From Siccirubricoccus phaeus (lineage in GTDB: Bacteria > Pseudomonadota > Alphaproteobacteria > Acetobacterales > Acetobacteraceae), in NCBI RefSeq assembly GCF_008360935.1, contig NZ_SRXO01000015.1, forward strand, positions 1 to 58,801: a DNA stretch of 58,801 bases, given 5' to 3'. The translations under genes and the position numbers were made by a program. Under the pieces are notes generated by a model, which did no database searches, was not told the DNA's origin, and worked only from the letters and a program-made list of their open reading frames with translations. Positions 1-8,277 of the stretch are shown here, in pieces. Within the stretch, counting starts at the first letter, position 1; the number at the start of each line of letters is the position of its first letter.

Positions 1-59
1 GCGGCCGCCGCGCGTGGGGGCCCGCCGCCCCCGCCCGCCCCCCGCCGAAGGACAAGCCC

Positions 60-1031
60 ATGCCGCATGTCGTCTGCCTCCGCCCCGTCCACCCCGAAGC
101 GCTGGAGAAGCTGCGGGAAGGCGGCTGCACGGTGGAGGTGCTGGACCCGGTGAACGCGACCACCATCGCCGCCAGCATGCCGAAGGCGGAGGCGGTGATC
201 GTCCGCGCCACCCCGATCAACCGCGCCTTCCTGGCGCATGCGCCGAACCTCCGCATCGTCGCCCGCCATGGCGTGGGCTATGACGCGGTGGATGTGCCGG
301 CGCTGACCGAGCGCGGCATCCCGCTGACCGTGACGCCGGATGCCAATGCGCAGAGCGTCGCCGAGCATGCGATGATGCTACTGCTGAACATCGCCCGGCA
401 GACGGCGTTCTACGACCGCGCGACGCGCGAGCTGCGCTGGAGCAGCCCGCCGGTGCCGGCCACCTTCGACCTCGGCGGCCGCACCGTGCTGGTGCTGGGC
501 TTCGGCCGCATCGGCGGGCGCGTGGCGCGGCTGTGCCACGCCTTCGGCATGAAGGTGCTGGTGCGCGATCCCTTCATTCCACAGAACACCATCAAGGGCG
601 CCGGCTTCATTCCGGTGAAGGACCTGGCGGCCGCCCTGGCCGAGGCGGATGTGGTGACGGTGCATGTGCCGAGCAGCGCCGCGACGCGCGGCATGGTGAA
701 TGGCGAGTTCCTGGCTTCGATGAAGCAGGGCGGCGTCTTCATCAACACCGCCCGCGGCACGCTGGTGGAGGAGAAGGCGCTGGCCGGGGCGCTGAGCAGC
801 GGCCATCTCGCCGCCGCCGGCCTCGACGTGTTCTGGGATGAGCCGGCGACGCCGGACAACCCGCTGCTGAAGCTGCCCAACGTCATCCTCACCCCGCATT
901 CCGCCGCGGCGACGGAGCAGGGGCTGCGGCGCATGGCGCTCTCCTGCGCCGAGAGCATCCTGCAGGTCTTCGCCGGCAAGCTGGACCCCGACGTGGTCAT
1001 CAACCAGGAGGTGCTGCGCGGCAACGCGTAG
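60..1031 (+). CDS. D-isomer 2-hydroxyacid dehydrogenase (phosphoglycerate dehydrogenase-like)
   Basis: NAD-dependent dehydrogenase of 323 residues, the usual length for this family. Visible motifs are the dinucleotide-binding GFGRIGGRVARL near residues 143-154, the NTARGTLVEE segment near 229 and TPHSAA near 278, which carries the catalytic His. The family oxidises or reduces 2-hydroxy/2-oxo acids such as 3-phosphoglycerate, hydroxypyruvate or glyoxylate in the cytosol; the exact substrate cannot be read from the sequence. A GAAGGA ribosome site at 47-52 supports the ATG at 60. There is no ACT domain, so it is unlikely to be the feedback-regulated SerA. It precedes MmgE/PrpD and an IlvD-family dehydratase, which suggests an organic-acid or sugar-acid catabolic group. 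Confidence 0.9.
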   Translation: MPHVVCLRPVHPEALEKLREGGCTVEVLDPVNATTIAASMPKAEAVIVRATPINRAFLAHAPNLRIVARHGVGYDAVDVPALTERGIPLTVTPDANAQSVAEHAMMLLLNIARQTAFYDRATRELRWSSPPVPATFDLGGRTVLVLGFGRIGGRVARLCHAFGMKVLVRDPFIPQNTIKGAGFIPVKDLAAALAEADVVTVHVPSSAATRGMVNGEFLASMKQGGVFINTARGTLVEEKALAGALSSGHLAAAGLDVFWDEPATPDNPLLKLPNVILTPHSAAATEQGLRRMALSCAESILQVFAGKLDPDVVINQEVLRGNA

Positions 1032-1116
1032 CGCCATCCGATCGCGGAGGGGTTGGCAGCACCGCCGCCAACGGGCCCGGAGCGTGAATCGGATGGCACA
1101 ACAGGAGGCATCGCAT

Positions 1117-2490
1117 ATGGTGGACAACCCGCTCCTCACCCTCGCCGAGCACGCCGCGTCCTGGCGTACCCGTCCGCTCGCGCCGGAGGTCGCGCACCAC
1201 GCGCGGCGGGCGCTGATCGACTGGTTCGCGGCGCTGCTGCCGGGCTGTTCCTTCCCGCCCGCCACGCTGCTGGCTGCCGCCATGGCGGCGGAGCGCGGGC
1301 CGGGCAAGGCGATCTGCTATGTGGACGGCAAGCCGGGGCCGCTGCGCCACGCCGCGCTGATCAACGCCACCGCCAGCCATACGGTGGAGTTCGACGACAT
1401 CTTCCGCGATGCCGGCTACCATCCGGGCTGCCCCACCATCGGCGCCGCGCTGGCCGCCGCCCAGGCCCAGGGCGCGACCTTGGAAGAGCTGCTGCGCGCC
1501 ATCACCGCGGGCTATGAGGTTTCCTGCCGCATCGGCATGGCGGTGCAGCCCAGCCACTACAAATACTGGCACACCACCGGCACGGTCGGCACTTTCGGCG
1601 CCGCCGCCGCCGTGGCGCTGCTGCTGGGCTGCGACGCTCAGCGCGTGGCGCATGCCATCGCCACCGCCGCGACCTTCGCCGGCGGCTTGCAGCAGGCCTT
1701 CCGCAGCGACGGCATGAGCAAGCCGCTGCATCCCGGCCATGCCGCGGATGCCGGCGCGCTGGCCGCCATCGGCGCCGCGGCGGGCGTGACCGGCGCGCTG
1801 GACGTACTGCATGGCCCGGTCGGCTTCGCCGCCGCCACCAGCGAGGATACCGGCAAGTGGGACAAGGCGCTGGCCGATCTGGACCGGCGCATCTGCATCA
1901 CCGAGATGACCTTCAAGAACCATGGCTGCTGCGGCCATATCTTTGCCGGTCTGGATGCGGTGCGGGACCTCCAGGCGGAGCATGGCTTCAAGGCGGAGGA
2001 CGTGGCGCGCATCCATCTGGGCGGCTATTCCGCCACCAAGGATGTCTGCGACCGCCCGGTGGTGAACACCGAGCAGGAGGCGCGCTTCTCCGCGCAATAC
2101 TGCATCGGCGCGATGCTGGTGCTGGGCGGCGTCCGCATCGCCGCCTTCACGCCGGAGAACCTGGCGAATCCGGCGATCCGGGCGGTGATGCCGAAGGTCT
2201 CGGTCAGCCTGGACCCCGAGCTGGCCAAGGACTATCCCGGCCGCCGCGCCGCCAAGGTCAGCATCGCGCTGCAGGATGGGCGGGAGCTGTTCCGCTATCA
2301 GCCGACCCGCAAGGGCGACCCGGATGCGCCGCTGTCCGATGCGGAGCTTTCGGAGAAATTCCGTGAACTGTCCGTGCCGGCCGTGGGCGCCGCGGCGGCG
2401 GAGGCGTTGCTGGGGGCGCTGTGGAAGGGCGATGCCTTGCCCGGCGCGGTGCCCTTGCTTGCCACGCCGGCGCTGCGGGCGGCGGAGTAG
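1117..2490 (+). CDS. MmgE/PrpD family protein
   Basis: Member of the MmgE/PrpD superfamily (2-methylcitrate dehydratase, iminodisuccinate epimerase, itaconate-type decarboxylases), 457 residues. Family features include the N-terminal all-helical domain with HTVEFDD and the HPGHAADAG segment. The start at 1117 is preferred because AGGAGG at 1103-1108 lies 8 bases upstream; a GTG at 1084 in the same frame has no such site. It lies 85 bases after a 2-hydroxyacid dehydrogenase and before an IlvD/Edd dehydratase, so a role in breakdown of a carboxylic or sugar acid is plausible. The substrate is not deducible. Confidence 0.9.
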   Translation: MVDNPLLTLAEHAASWRTRPLAPEVAHHARRALIDWFAALLPGCSFPPATLLAAAMAAERGPGKAICYVDGKPGPLRHAALINATASHTVEFDDIFRDAGYHPGCPTIGAALAAAQAQGATLEELLRAITAGYEVSCRIGMAVQPSHYKYWHTTGTVGTFGAAAAVALLLGCDAQRVAHAIATAATFAGGLQQAFRSDGMSKPLHPGHAADAGALAAIGAAAGVTGALDVLHGPVGFAAATSEDTGKWDKALADLDRRICITEMTFKNHGCCGHIFAGLDAVRDLQAEHGFKAEDVARIHLGGYSATKDVCDRPVVNTEQEARFSAQYCIGAMLVLGGVRIAAFTPENLANPAIRAVMPKVSVSLDPELAKDYPGRRAAKVSIALQDGRELFRYQPTRKGDPDAPLSDAELSEKFRELSVPAVGAAAAEALLGALWKGDALPGAVPLLATPALRAAE

Positions 2491-2537
2491 CTCCCGCCCG
2501 TTGCGGGTTGTTCTCGCGCGGCCCAAACTCATGGTTT

Positions 2538-2583
2538 CCAAAGGCCCTTCGGCCTTTGGCGGGATCGGACGCACTGCGTCCGA
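2538..2583. repeat. Two adjacent perfect hairpins between MmgE/PrpD and dehydratase genes
   Basis: CCAAAGGCC-CTTC-GGCCTTTGG (2538-2559) is a perfect 9-bp stem with a stable CUUC-type loop. TCGGACGCA-C-TGCGTCCGA (2565-2583) is a second perfect 9-bp stem. Neither is followed by a T run, so a classical intrinsic terminator is not demonstrated. They may be dispersed hairpin repeats, or RNA structures that attenuate read-through or stabilise the upstream mRNA. Confidence 0.7.
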
Positions 2584-2661
2584 TGTGAGAGAGGGGATCG
2601 CGCCGCAGGCGCGCCTTACGGCACGACGCCCCTCTCGGCACCCAGCCGTCGCCAGGAGACA

Positions 2662-4392
2662 ATGATGCCCCGCAAGACCCCAGAGCAGCTCCGCAGCCAT
2701 CGCTGGTTCGGGGTGGATGACCTTCGCGCTTTCGGCCATCGCTCCCGCCTGTTGCAGACCGGCCTTGCCGAGCAGGATTTCCGCGGCAAGCCGGTCATCG
2801 GCATCATCAACACCTGGTCCGATCTCTCCGTCTGCCATGCGCATTTCCGCACGCGGGCGGAGGAGGTGAAGCGCGGCGTCTGGCAGGAAGGCGGCTTCCC
2901 GGTGGAGCTGCCGGCGCATCCGGTGACGGAGCAGTACCAGAAGCCCACCTCCATGCTGTACCGCAACCTGCTGGCGATGGAGACGGAGGAGCTGGCCCGC
3001 AGCCATCCCTGCGACGGGCTGGTGCTGCTCGGCGGCTGCGACAAGACGCCGCCCGCCCTGGTGATGGGCGCGCTTTCCGCCGGCCTGCCCTGCATCTTCG
3101 TCCCCGCCGGCCCGATGCTTTCGGGCAATTGGCATGGCAGGAAGCTCGGCTCCGGCAGCGATGTGTGGAAGTACCATGCGGAATTGCGCGCCGGGAACAT
3201 CAGCCAGGCTCAGTGGAAGGACATGGAAAGCGGCATCGCCCGCAGCTTCGGCACCTGCATGACGGCGGGCACCGCGGCCACCATGATGCTGGCGGTGGAA
3301 GCCCTCGGCCTCGCTTTGCCCGGCGCCTCCTCCATCCCTGCCGCCGATGCCGCGCATCCGCGCATGGCGACAGCCGCGGGCCGGCGGATCGTGGAGATGG
3401 TGTGGGAGGATGAGACGCCCGCCCGCCTCCTGACCCAGGGCAGCGTGGACAATGCCGTCACCGCCACCATGGCGTTCGGCGGCTCCACCAACGCCATCCC
3501 GCATCTCATCGCCATGGCGCGCCGCGCCGGGCTGCAGCTCGACCTCGACCGTTTCGACGCGATCAGCCGCCGCACCCCGCTCATCGCCAACCTCCGGCCG
3601 AATGGCGACACCTTCCTGATGGAGGATTTCTTCTATGCCGGCGGCGCCCGCGCCTTCCTCGCGCGGCTGGCCCCCTATCTGGATCTCTCCGCCCGCACCG
3701 TCACCGGCGCCACGCTGGGCGAGAACCTGGAAGGCGCCGAGATCTTCAACGAGGAGATCATCCGCCCGCTCGACCGCCCCTTGCAGCCGGAAGGTGGCGT
3801 GGCCGTGCTGCGCGGCTCGCTCGCCCCGCGCGGCGCCGTCATCAAGACCAGCGCGGCGGATCCGCGCCTGCTCTCGCACACCGGCCCGGCGGTGGTGTTC
3901 GAGGATTACAACGACATGAATGCCCGCCTCGACGACCCCGACCTCCCCGTGACGCCGGACAGCGTGCTGGTGCTGCGCCAGGCGGGGCCGCAGGGCGGGC
4001 CGGGCATGCCGGAATGGGGCATGATGCCCATCCCGAAGAAGCTGCTGCAGCAAGGGGTGCGGGACATGGTCCGGCTCTCGGATGCCCGCATGTCCGGCAC
4101 CAGCTACGGCACCTGCGTCCTCCACGTGGCGCCGGAATCGCATGTCGGCGGGCCGCTGGCGCTGGTCCGCACCGGCGACCTCATCCGGCTGGACGTGCCG
4201 AAGCGCAGCCTGGACCTGCTGGTGGAGCCCGCCGAGCTGGAGCGCCGCCGCGCCGCCTGGACCCCGCCGCCGCCGCGCTACGCCCGCGGCTGGACCGCGC
4301 TGCATCTGGCGCATGTCCGCCAGGCCGATGAGGGCTGCGACTACGACTTCCTGGAACACGGGCCGGCGACGCCGGAACCGGAAATCCACTAG
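2662..4392 (+). CDS. IlvD/Edd family dehydratase (sugar-acid or dihydroxy-acid dehydratase)
   Basis: Fe-S dehydratase of 576 residues. The cluster-ligand segments LGGCDKTPPA (near residue 126) and GTCMTAGTAATM (near 196) and the C-terminal GTSYGTCVLHVAPE region are present. The family removes water from dihydroxy acids: IlvD acts in branched-chain synthesis, Edd and arabonate/xylonate dehydratases in sugar-acid catabolism. The N-terminus (RSHRWFGVDDLRAFGHRSR) and the catabolic neighbours suit a sugar-acid dehydratase better than biosynthetic IlvD; this is inference. There are two in-frame ATGs (2662 and 2665), and AGGAG at 2654-2658 fits the second slightly better. The TAG stop is formed by the first bases of a dispersed palindromic repeat. 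Confidence 0.9.
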   Translation: MMPRKTPEQLRSHRWFGVDDLRAFGHRSRLLQTGLAEQDFRGKPVIGIINTWSDLSVCHAHFRTRAEEVKRGVWQEGGFPVELPAHPVTEQYQKPTSMLYRNLLAMETEELARSHPCDGLVLLGGCDKTPPALVMGALSAGLPCIFVPAGPMLSGNWHGRKLGSGSDVWKYHAELRAGNISQAQWKDMESGIARSFGTCMTAGTAATMMLAVEALGLALPGASSIPAADAAHPRMATAAGRRIVEMVWEDETPARLLTQGSVDNAVTATMAFGGSTNAIPHLIAMARRAGLQLDLDRFDAISRRTPLIANLRPNGDTFLMEDFFYAGGARAFLARLAPYLDLSARTVTGATLGENLEGAEIFNEEIIRPLDRPLQPEGGVAVLRGSLAPRGAVIKTSAADPRLLSHTGPAVVFEDYNDMNARLDDPDLPVTPDSVLVLRQAGPQGGPGMPEWGMMPIPKKLLQQGVRDMVRLSDARMSGTSYGTCVLHVAPESHVGGPLALVRTGDLIRLDVPKRSLDLLVEPAELERRRAAWTPPPPRYARGWTALHLAHVRQADEGCDYDFLEHGPATPEPEIH

Positions 4393-4495
4393 AGCGTGAT
4401 CGGTTGAGGTCGAATCGACCGAAACCGTGAATCACGCGACCGAACAATGAGCTAGAGCGGGGCGGGTGAGCGCGGCTCAACCGATCCCGCTCTAG
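4390..4495. repeat. ~105-bp palindromic intergenic element, copy 1
   Basis: Begins TAGAGCGTGATCGGTTGA and ends TCAACCGATCCCGCTCTAG, so the two ends are inverted repeats of each other. The interior holds GTCGAATCGACCGAAACCGTGA and CGCGACCGAACAATGAGCTAGAGCGG. The same element occurs in the other orientation at 18841-18948 and 52293-52398. Its first three bases are the TAG stop of the dehydratase gene. It resembles a REP/MITE-like non-coding mobile repeat; no transposase is linked. Confidence 0.85.
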
Positions 4496-4552
4496 GAGAG
4501 GGAACTTTTCCCATCCGGCCGCATTGCTGTCCCGGCAACCGGGATTGCTGCC

Positions 4553-4666
4553 ATGGATATGCCGGAACAAGCCTTCCTCCTGCTCGAAGGCTGGATGATC
4601 GGAGCAGCCCTCTTCCCCCTGGCCATGGAGGAAGTCGCCCGGAATCCGCCGGCGAATGACGACTGA
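4553..4666 (+). CDS. Possible 37-residue small protein
   Basis: An ATG at 4553 opens a 37-codon frame (MDMPEQAFLLLEGWMIGAAL, ending PPANDD). The middle is amphipathic to hydrophobic, rich in Leu, Ala and Met, and could form one helix. It lies between two repeat elements, has no convincing ribosome-binding site and matches nothing I recognise. It may be a genuine small gene or chance; conservation in relatives would decide. Confidence 0.25.
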   Translation: MDMPEQAFLLLEGWMIGAALFPLAMEEVARNPPANDD

Positions 4667-4670
4667 CGGG

Positions 4671-4775
4671 GGCGGTGCCTCCGGCAGGGGGCGCTGCCCC
4701 CTGCACCCCCGCCGGGGGGTGGACCACCCCCCGGACCCCGGTCTGAGTCCGGAAGCCGCGGGTTCAACCCGCCGA
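4671..4775 (-). repeat. GC-rich repeat (GGGGTGGTCCACCCCC family), copy A
   Basis: Contains GGGGGGTGGACCACCCCCC flanked by CAGGGGGCGCTGCCCCCTG and CCGGACCCCGGTCTGAGTCCGG, followed by GGGTTCAACCCG. It is the reverse orientation of the copies at 18952-19056, 34932-35083 and 50684-50832. It fills the gap between the first small frame and the amidase. Confidence 0.8.
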
Positions 4776-4812
4776 GCTTGCTCGCCAGGCGCTTAATGGC
4801 CAGCATCCCGGC

Positions 4813-6162
4813 ATGCAGCACATCGCCGATGCCGCGGCCGCGCTGGCCGCCGGCCGCATCTCCGCCCTCGCCCTGGTCGATGCCGCGCTGGAGCGCATCG
4901 CCGACCCCGCCGGGGAGGGCGCGCGCGCCTTCACCGCCGTGCATGCCGAGGCCGCCCGCGCGGAAGCCCGGGCGATGGACGCGCTGCGCCATGCCGGGCG
5001 CGCGCCCTCGCCCTGGGCCGGCATCCCCATCACGGTGAAGGATCTGTTCGACGAGCACGGCCACCCCACCCCGGCCGGCTCCACCGTGCTGCGGGACGCC
5101 CGGCCCGCGGCGCAGGACGCGCCGGTGGTGGCGCGGCTGCGGCGGCAGGGCTTCATCGTCATCGGCCGCACCAACATGGTGGAATTCGCCTTCAGCGGCC
5201 TCGGCGTGAACCCGCATCACGGCACGCCGAAAAGCCCCTGGGACCGCGCCACCGGCAGGCTGCCCGGCGGCTCCTCCTCCGGCGCCGGCGTCGCGGCGGC
5301 GGACCATATGGGCTTCGGCGGGCTGGGCACGGATACCGGCGGCTCCTGCCGCATCCCCGCCGCGCTCTGCGGCGTGGTCGGGTACAAGCCCACGGCGCGG
5401 CGGGTGCCGATCGCCGGCGTGCTGCCCCTCTCCCCCTCGCTCGATTCGGTCGGGCCGCTGGCCCGCAGCGTCGCCTGCTGCCATCTGCTGGATGCGGTGA
5501 TCGCCGGCGAGGAACGCCCCGCCCCGCTCCGCCACCGCCCGGTCGCCGGGCTGCGCCTGGCCCTGCCGCGCGGCACCTTCCTGACGGAGGATATGGACCC
5601 CGCCGTCGCCAACACCTTCCAGCGCGCCCTCGCCCGCCTTTCCGCCGCCGGGGCGCGGATCGAGATGCTGGACCTGCCGGAGATGCACGAGCTGCCGATG
5701 GTGAATGCCACGGGCGGCTTCGCCGCCTCCGAGGCCTATGCCTGGCACCGCCAGCTCATCGCCGCGCGGGCCGAGGGCTACGACCCCCGCATCCTCGCCC
5801 GCATCCGCCGCGGCGAGCGGATGTCGGCCGCCGACTACCTGGACCTGCTCGCCCACCGCGCCCGGCTGGCCGCTGCGGTGAATGCCCGCACCGCGGATTT
5901 CGACGCGGTGATCGGCCCGACCTGCCCGCTGGTGCCGCCGCCGATCGCGGCGGTGGCGGAGGAAGCGGCCTATAACCGCATCAACCTGCTGCTGCTGCGC
6001 AATACCGCGCCGTGGAATTTCCTCGACCGCTGCAGCATCAGCCTGCCCATCCACCGCCCGGGCGAGGCGCCGGTCGGCCTCATGCTCACCGGCGAGACCA
6101 TGGGCGATGCCGCGCTCTTCGCCCTGGCCGGGGCGGTGGAGGCCGCGCTGGCCGCGCCGTGA
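4813..6162 (+). CDS. Amidase (amidase-signature family)
   Basis: 449-residue cytosolic amidase-signature hydrolase. The Ser-cisSer-Lys triad can be placed: Lys in PITVKDLFDE (near residue 76), the Gly/Ser-rich LPGGSSSGAG (near 153) and the nucleophile Ser in GTDTGGSCRIPA (near 178). The family hydrolyses carboxamides and includes GatA, acetamidase, allophanate hydrolase and aryl amidases. No GatB or GatC is adjacent and the protein is shorter than GatA, so a catabolic amidase is likelier. The ATG at 4813 lies just after a GC-rich repeat, and its ribosome site is poor. Confidence 0.88.
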   Translation: MQHIADAAAALAAGRISALALVDAALERIADPAGEGARAFTAVHAEAARAEARAMDALRHAGRAPSPWAGIPITVKDLFDEHGHPTPAGSTVLRDARPAAQDAPVVARLRRQGFIVIGRTNMVEFAFSGLGVNPHHGTPKSPWDRATGRLPGGSSSGAGVAAADHMGFGGLGTDTGGSCRIPAALCGVVGYKPTARRVPIAGVLPLSPSLDSVGPLARSVACCHLLDAVIAGEERPAPLRHRPVAGLRLALPRGTFLTEDMDPAVANTFQRALARLSAAGARIEMLDLPEMHELPMVNATGGFAASEAYAWHRQLIAARAEGYDPRILARIRRGERMSAADYLDLLAHRARLAAAVNARTADFDAVIGPTCPLVPPPIAAVAEEAAYNRINLLLLRNTAPWNFLDRCSISLPIHRPGEAPVGLMLTGETMGDAALFALAGAVEAALAAP

Positions 6163-6566
6163 CCGGCAGCCTGCTACGGATTGCGGCATTGTAAGCCCCG
6201 CCACACCTCCCGTAGAGGCGCCCCGCGGCAGAGTGCCTGCCGTCGTCCTGATGCTTCCGGTGCCAGTGCTTCTGGGATGGGAAGTTCGGACGGGCGGCGT
6301 TCGGCAGCGGCTATTTCCCGGCAAGCCGCTGTCAGACTGGCAGCCTTCGGGCAGCCACCGGGCCGGCTGGAGCAATCCGGCCGGCCCGTCTTCTTTTCCG
6401 GTCCCCGGCGCGAATTCCGTTGGTATTCTGCAACCGTCTGTGAGCCAGGCAGGGGCCTCGACGCACCGGCTGTCGAAGGCCGGGCGTCGCCGCAGCCCGG
6501 GCCATACGCCCCTGCGTTTCCCCATTTGGACCGCCATCTTTGCCCAACTGGTCAAGGTCAGGCGAG
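6163..6566. other. 404-bp gene-poor interval
   Basis: No convincing gene, RNA or strong palindrome was seen between the amidase and the antitoxin. The frames crossing it have no family resemblance. The promoter of the toxin-antitoxin locus is expected here. Confidence 0.5.
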
Positions 6567-7220
6567 ATGCTGACGGATTACGACGCCAAGGCCGTTGCGG
6601 AGATCTTGGGCATCGCCTTTCTGGGCGTGGAAAGTGGCGCCTCGGCGGCCCGGGCTGCAAGAAGCACCAGATCGCCTGCCGGCCCTCCAGAGGCGGGCTT
6701 CGTCATCGACGCCGGAGGCACCTGGGTCCGGATGGTCGAGGCCGAGGCAGGCAGGCCGATCGGCCGAGCCTATCGGGCCAAGGGCTTCCGGGAGCCGCCC
6801 CCCGATTTCAAGGAGCCCGATTTCAAGGAGGCAGAGCTTGCTTCCCTCTCCCCCGTCCTGATCGAGAAGGCGGTGGAACGCGGCCTTCCCCGCAACGCCC
6901 TGCGGCATGTCGCCGAGCGCCTGGCCGGGGGCGACAAGTCGAAGATCGCCACCCTGGAATGGGGCCTGGTGCCGAAGACCACCCTCGAACGCCGCGAGAC
7001 GCAGCTCTCGCCGCAGGAGAGCGAGCGGACGGAGCGGGTCGCCCGGCTCTTCGTGCATGCGCGCCGCGCCCTCGGCACGGAGGTGGAGGCGCGCGGGTTC
7101 ATGACGACGCCGCACCCGCAATTGGACGGGCGCAGCCCGATCGAGGCTTCCAGGACCGATCTCGGCGCCCGCCGCGTCGAGCAGCTTCTCAACGCGCTCG
7201 AATACGGCCTCGCCCTCTGA
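6567..7220 (+). CDS. Xre/MbcA/ParS-type antitoxin
   Basis: 217-residue antitoxin of RES-type toxin-antitoxin systems. The C-terminal ~50 residues (FMTTPHPQLDGRSPIEAS, then TDLGARRVEQLLNALEYGL) match the MbcA/ParS/Xre toxin-binding domain, and the middle (RGLPRNALRHVAERL near 105-120) looks like its helix-turn-helix. In this family the antitoxin blocks the RES toxin active site and represses the operon. The first ~50 residues have no clear counterpart. ATG 6567 is chosen; a TTG at 6540 in frame is possible. The toxin gene follows directly and is frameshifted. Confidence 0.8.
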   Translation: MLTDYDAKAVAEILGIAFLGVESGASAARAARSTRSPAGPPEAGFVIDAGGTWVRMVEAEAGRPIGRAYRAKGFREPPPDFKEPDFKEAELASLSPVLIEKAVERGLPRNALRHVAERLAGGDKSKIATLEWGLVPKTTLERRETQLSPQESERTERVARLFVHARRALGTEVEARGFMTTPHPQLDGRSPIEASRTDLGARRVEQLLNALEYGLAL

Positions 7221-7689
7221 GCGCAGCCCCGCTCCGCCTCTGGCGCATCGTCACCGGCGCGCATCCGATCTGGTCCGGGGAGGGCGCCCGACGCTTCGGT
7301 CAGCGCTGGAACCGCCCGGCCTGCCGGCCATCTATGCCGGTGGGAGCTTCGCCGTCTGCCTCCTCGCAATCCTGGTCCATGCCAACCGCAGGGCGCCGCC
7401 GAGTGCCGCGCGCTATGTCGAAGCGCTGGTTCCCCCGAACGTTTCCCGCGAGATCTTCCAGCCCGAGCTGCATGCCGGATGGGGCAACCCGCTCGACGTC
7501 GCGGTCGCCCAGGCCTTCGGCAAGACCTGGCTGCAGGAGCGGCGATCGGCCCTCCTGATCGTTCCCTCGGTCGTCACCGGCGGGCTCGATGAGAACGCCG
7601 TGGTGAATCCGGATCACCCGGATGCTGCCCGCATCTCGGTCGGGCCGGAGATGCCGGTCAGGCTCGACCCGCGGCTTTTCGGGTCCTGA
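7217..7689 (+). pseudogene. RES-domain toxin (NAD+ phosphorylase type), frameshifted
   Basis: Reading from 7220 gives SAAPLRLWRIVTGAHPIWSG, then GARRFGQRWNRP, which is the N-terminus of a RES-domain toxin. The frame is lost at about 7318-7320. Shifting by one base continues with GLPAIYAGGSFAVCLLAILV and runs on to the natural end LDPRLFGS with a stop at 7687-7689. One missing G in CCCGGCCTG (expected CCCGGGCCTG) explains the break. There is no ATG, GTG or TTG start: where ATGA coupling to the antitoxin stop would be expected, the sequence is CTGA. RES toxins degrade NAD+. This one is probably inactive unless the base loss is a sequencing error. Confidence 0.8.
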
Positions 7690-7755
7690 CCCTTGGCCCT
7701 ACCGGGGTGCTCACCGGAGACCTGGCAAGATCGGCGCGGCATGTAGGGCAGCCCC

Positions 7756-8277
7756 CTACCCCGCCTCCGCCTCCAGCAGCGCCAGCAGCCCCTCCAGCAT
7801 CTGCGTCGGGCTCGGCGGGCAGCCGGGGATGACGAGATCGACTGGCAGCGCCGCGTCGATCCCGCCCTCCACGGCATAGCTCCCCTTGAAGACGCCGCCA
7901 TCCACGGCGCAGTCGCCCACCGCCACCAGCCATTTGGGGTCCGGCGTGCAGGCCCATGTGCGCTCCAGCGCCTCCCGCATGTTGCGGGTCAGGGGGCCGG
8001 TCACCAGCAGCACATCGGCATGGCGCGGGCTGGCGACGAAGCGCAGCCCGAAGCGCTCCAGATCGTGCACCACATTGTTCAGCGCATTGATCTCCAGCTC
8101 GCAGGCGTTGCAGGAGCCGGCATCGACCTGGCGGATGGCGAGGCTCCGCCCGAGCCGCCGCCGCGCCGCCGCCTCCAGCCGCTCCACCAGCGCCTGGGTC
8201 AGCTCCGGCTGCACGGGCGGCGCCGGGTCGGTCAGCGGCTTGCGGACCAGGTTGCGGGCCAGCCGGGGCCAGAGCAT
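7756..8277 (-). CDS. Hydrogenase-4 subunit I-like / NuoB-like Fe-S protein
   Basis: 173-residue homolog of HyfI and NuoB, the subunit carrying the proximal [4Fe-4S] cluster next to the quinone or NiFe site. All four expected ligands are visible: AGSCNACELEI (two Cys), VAVGDCAVDGG and IPGCPPSPTQM. The segments FGLRFVASPRHADVLLVTGP and GVFKGSYAV are typical of the Hyf side rather than NuoB. The ATG at 8277 overlaps the stop of the VOC gene by one base (TGATG). Last gene of the minus-strand operon; it would pair with the HyfG-like subunit in a peripheral arm. Confidence 0.9.
   Translation of the reverse strand: MLWPRLARNLVRKPLTDPAPPVQPELTQALVERLEAAARRRLGRSLAIRQVDAGSCNACELEINALNNVVHDLERFGLRFVASPRHADVLLVTGPLTRNMREALERTWACTPDPKWLVAVGDCAVDGGVFKGSYAVEGGIDAALPVDLVIPGCPPSPTQMLEGLLALLEAEAG

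Noticed and set aside
1000..4389. Very long antisense open frame (over 1100 codons)
   Set aside because: It mirrors the codon bias of two well-supported genes on the other strand; the translation is Arg/Gly/His/Ala-rich without any family motif. Similar antisense frames (for example 15608-18595 and 38107-40830) were dismissed for the same reason.
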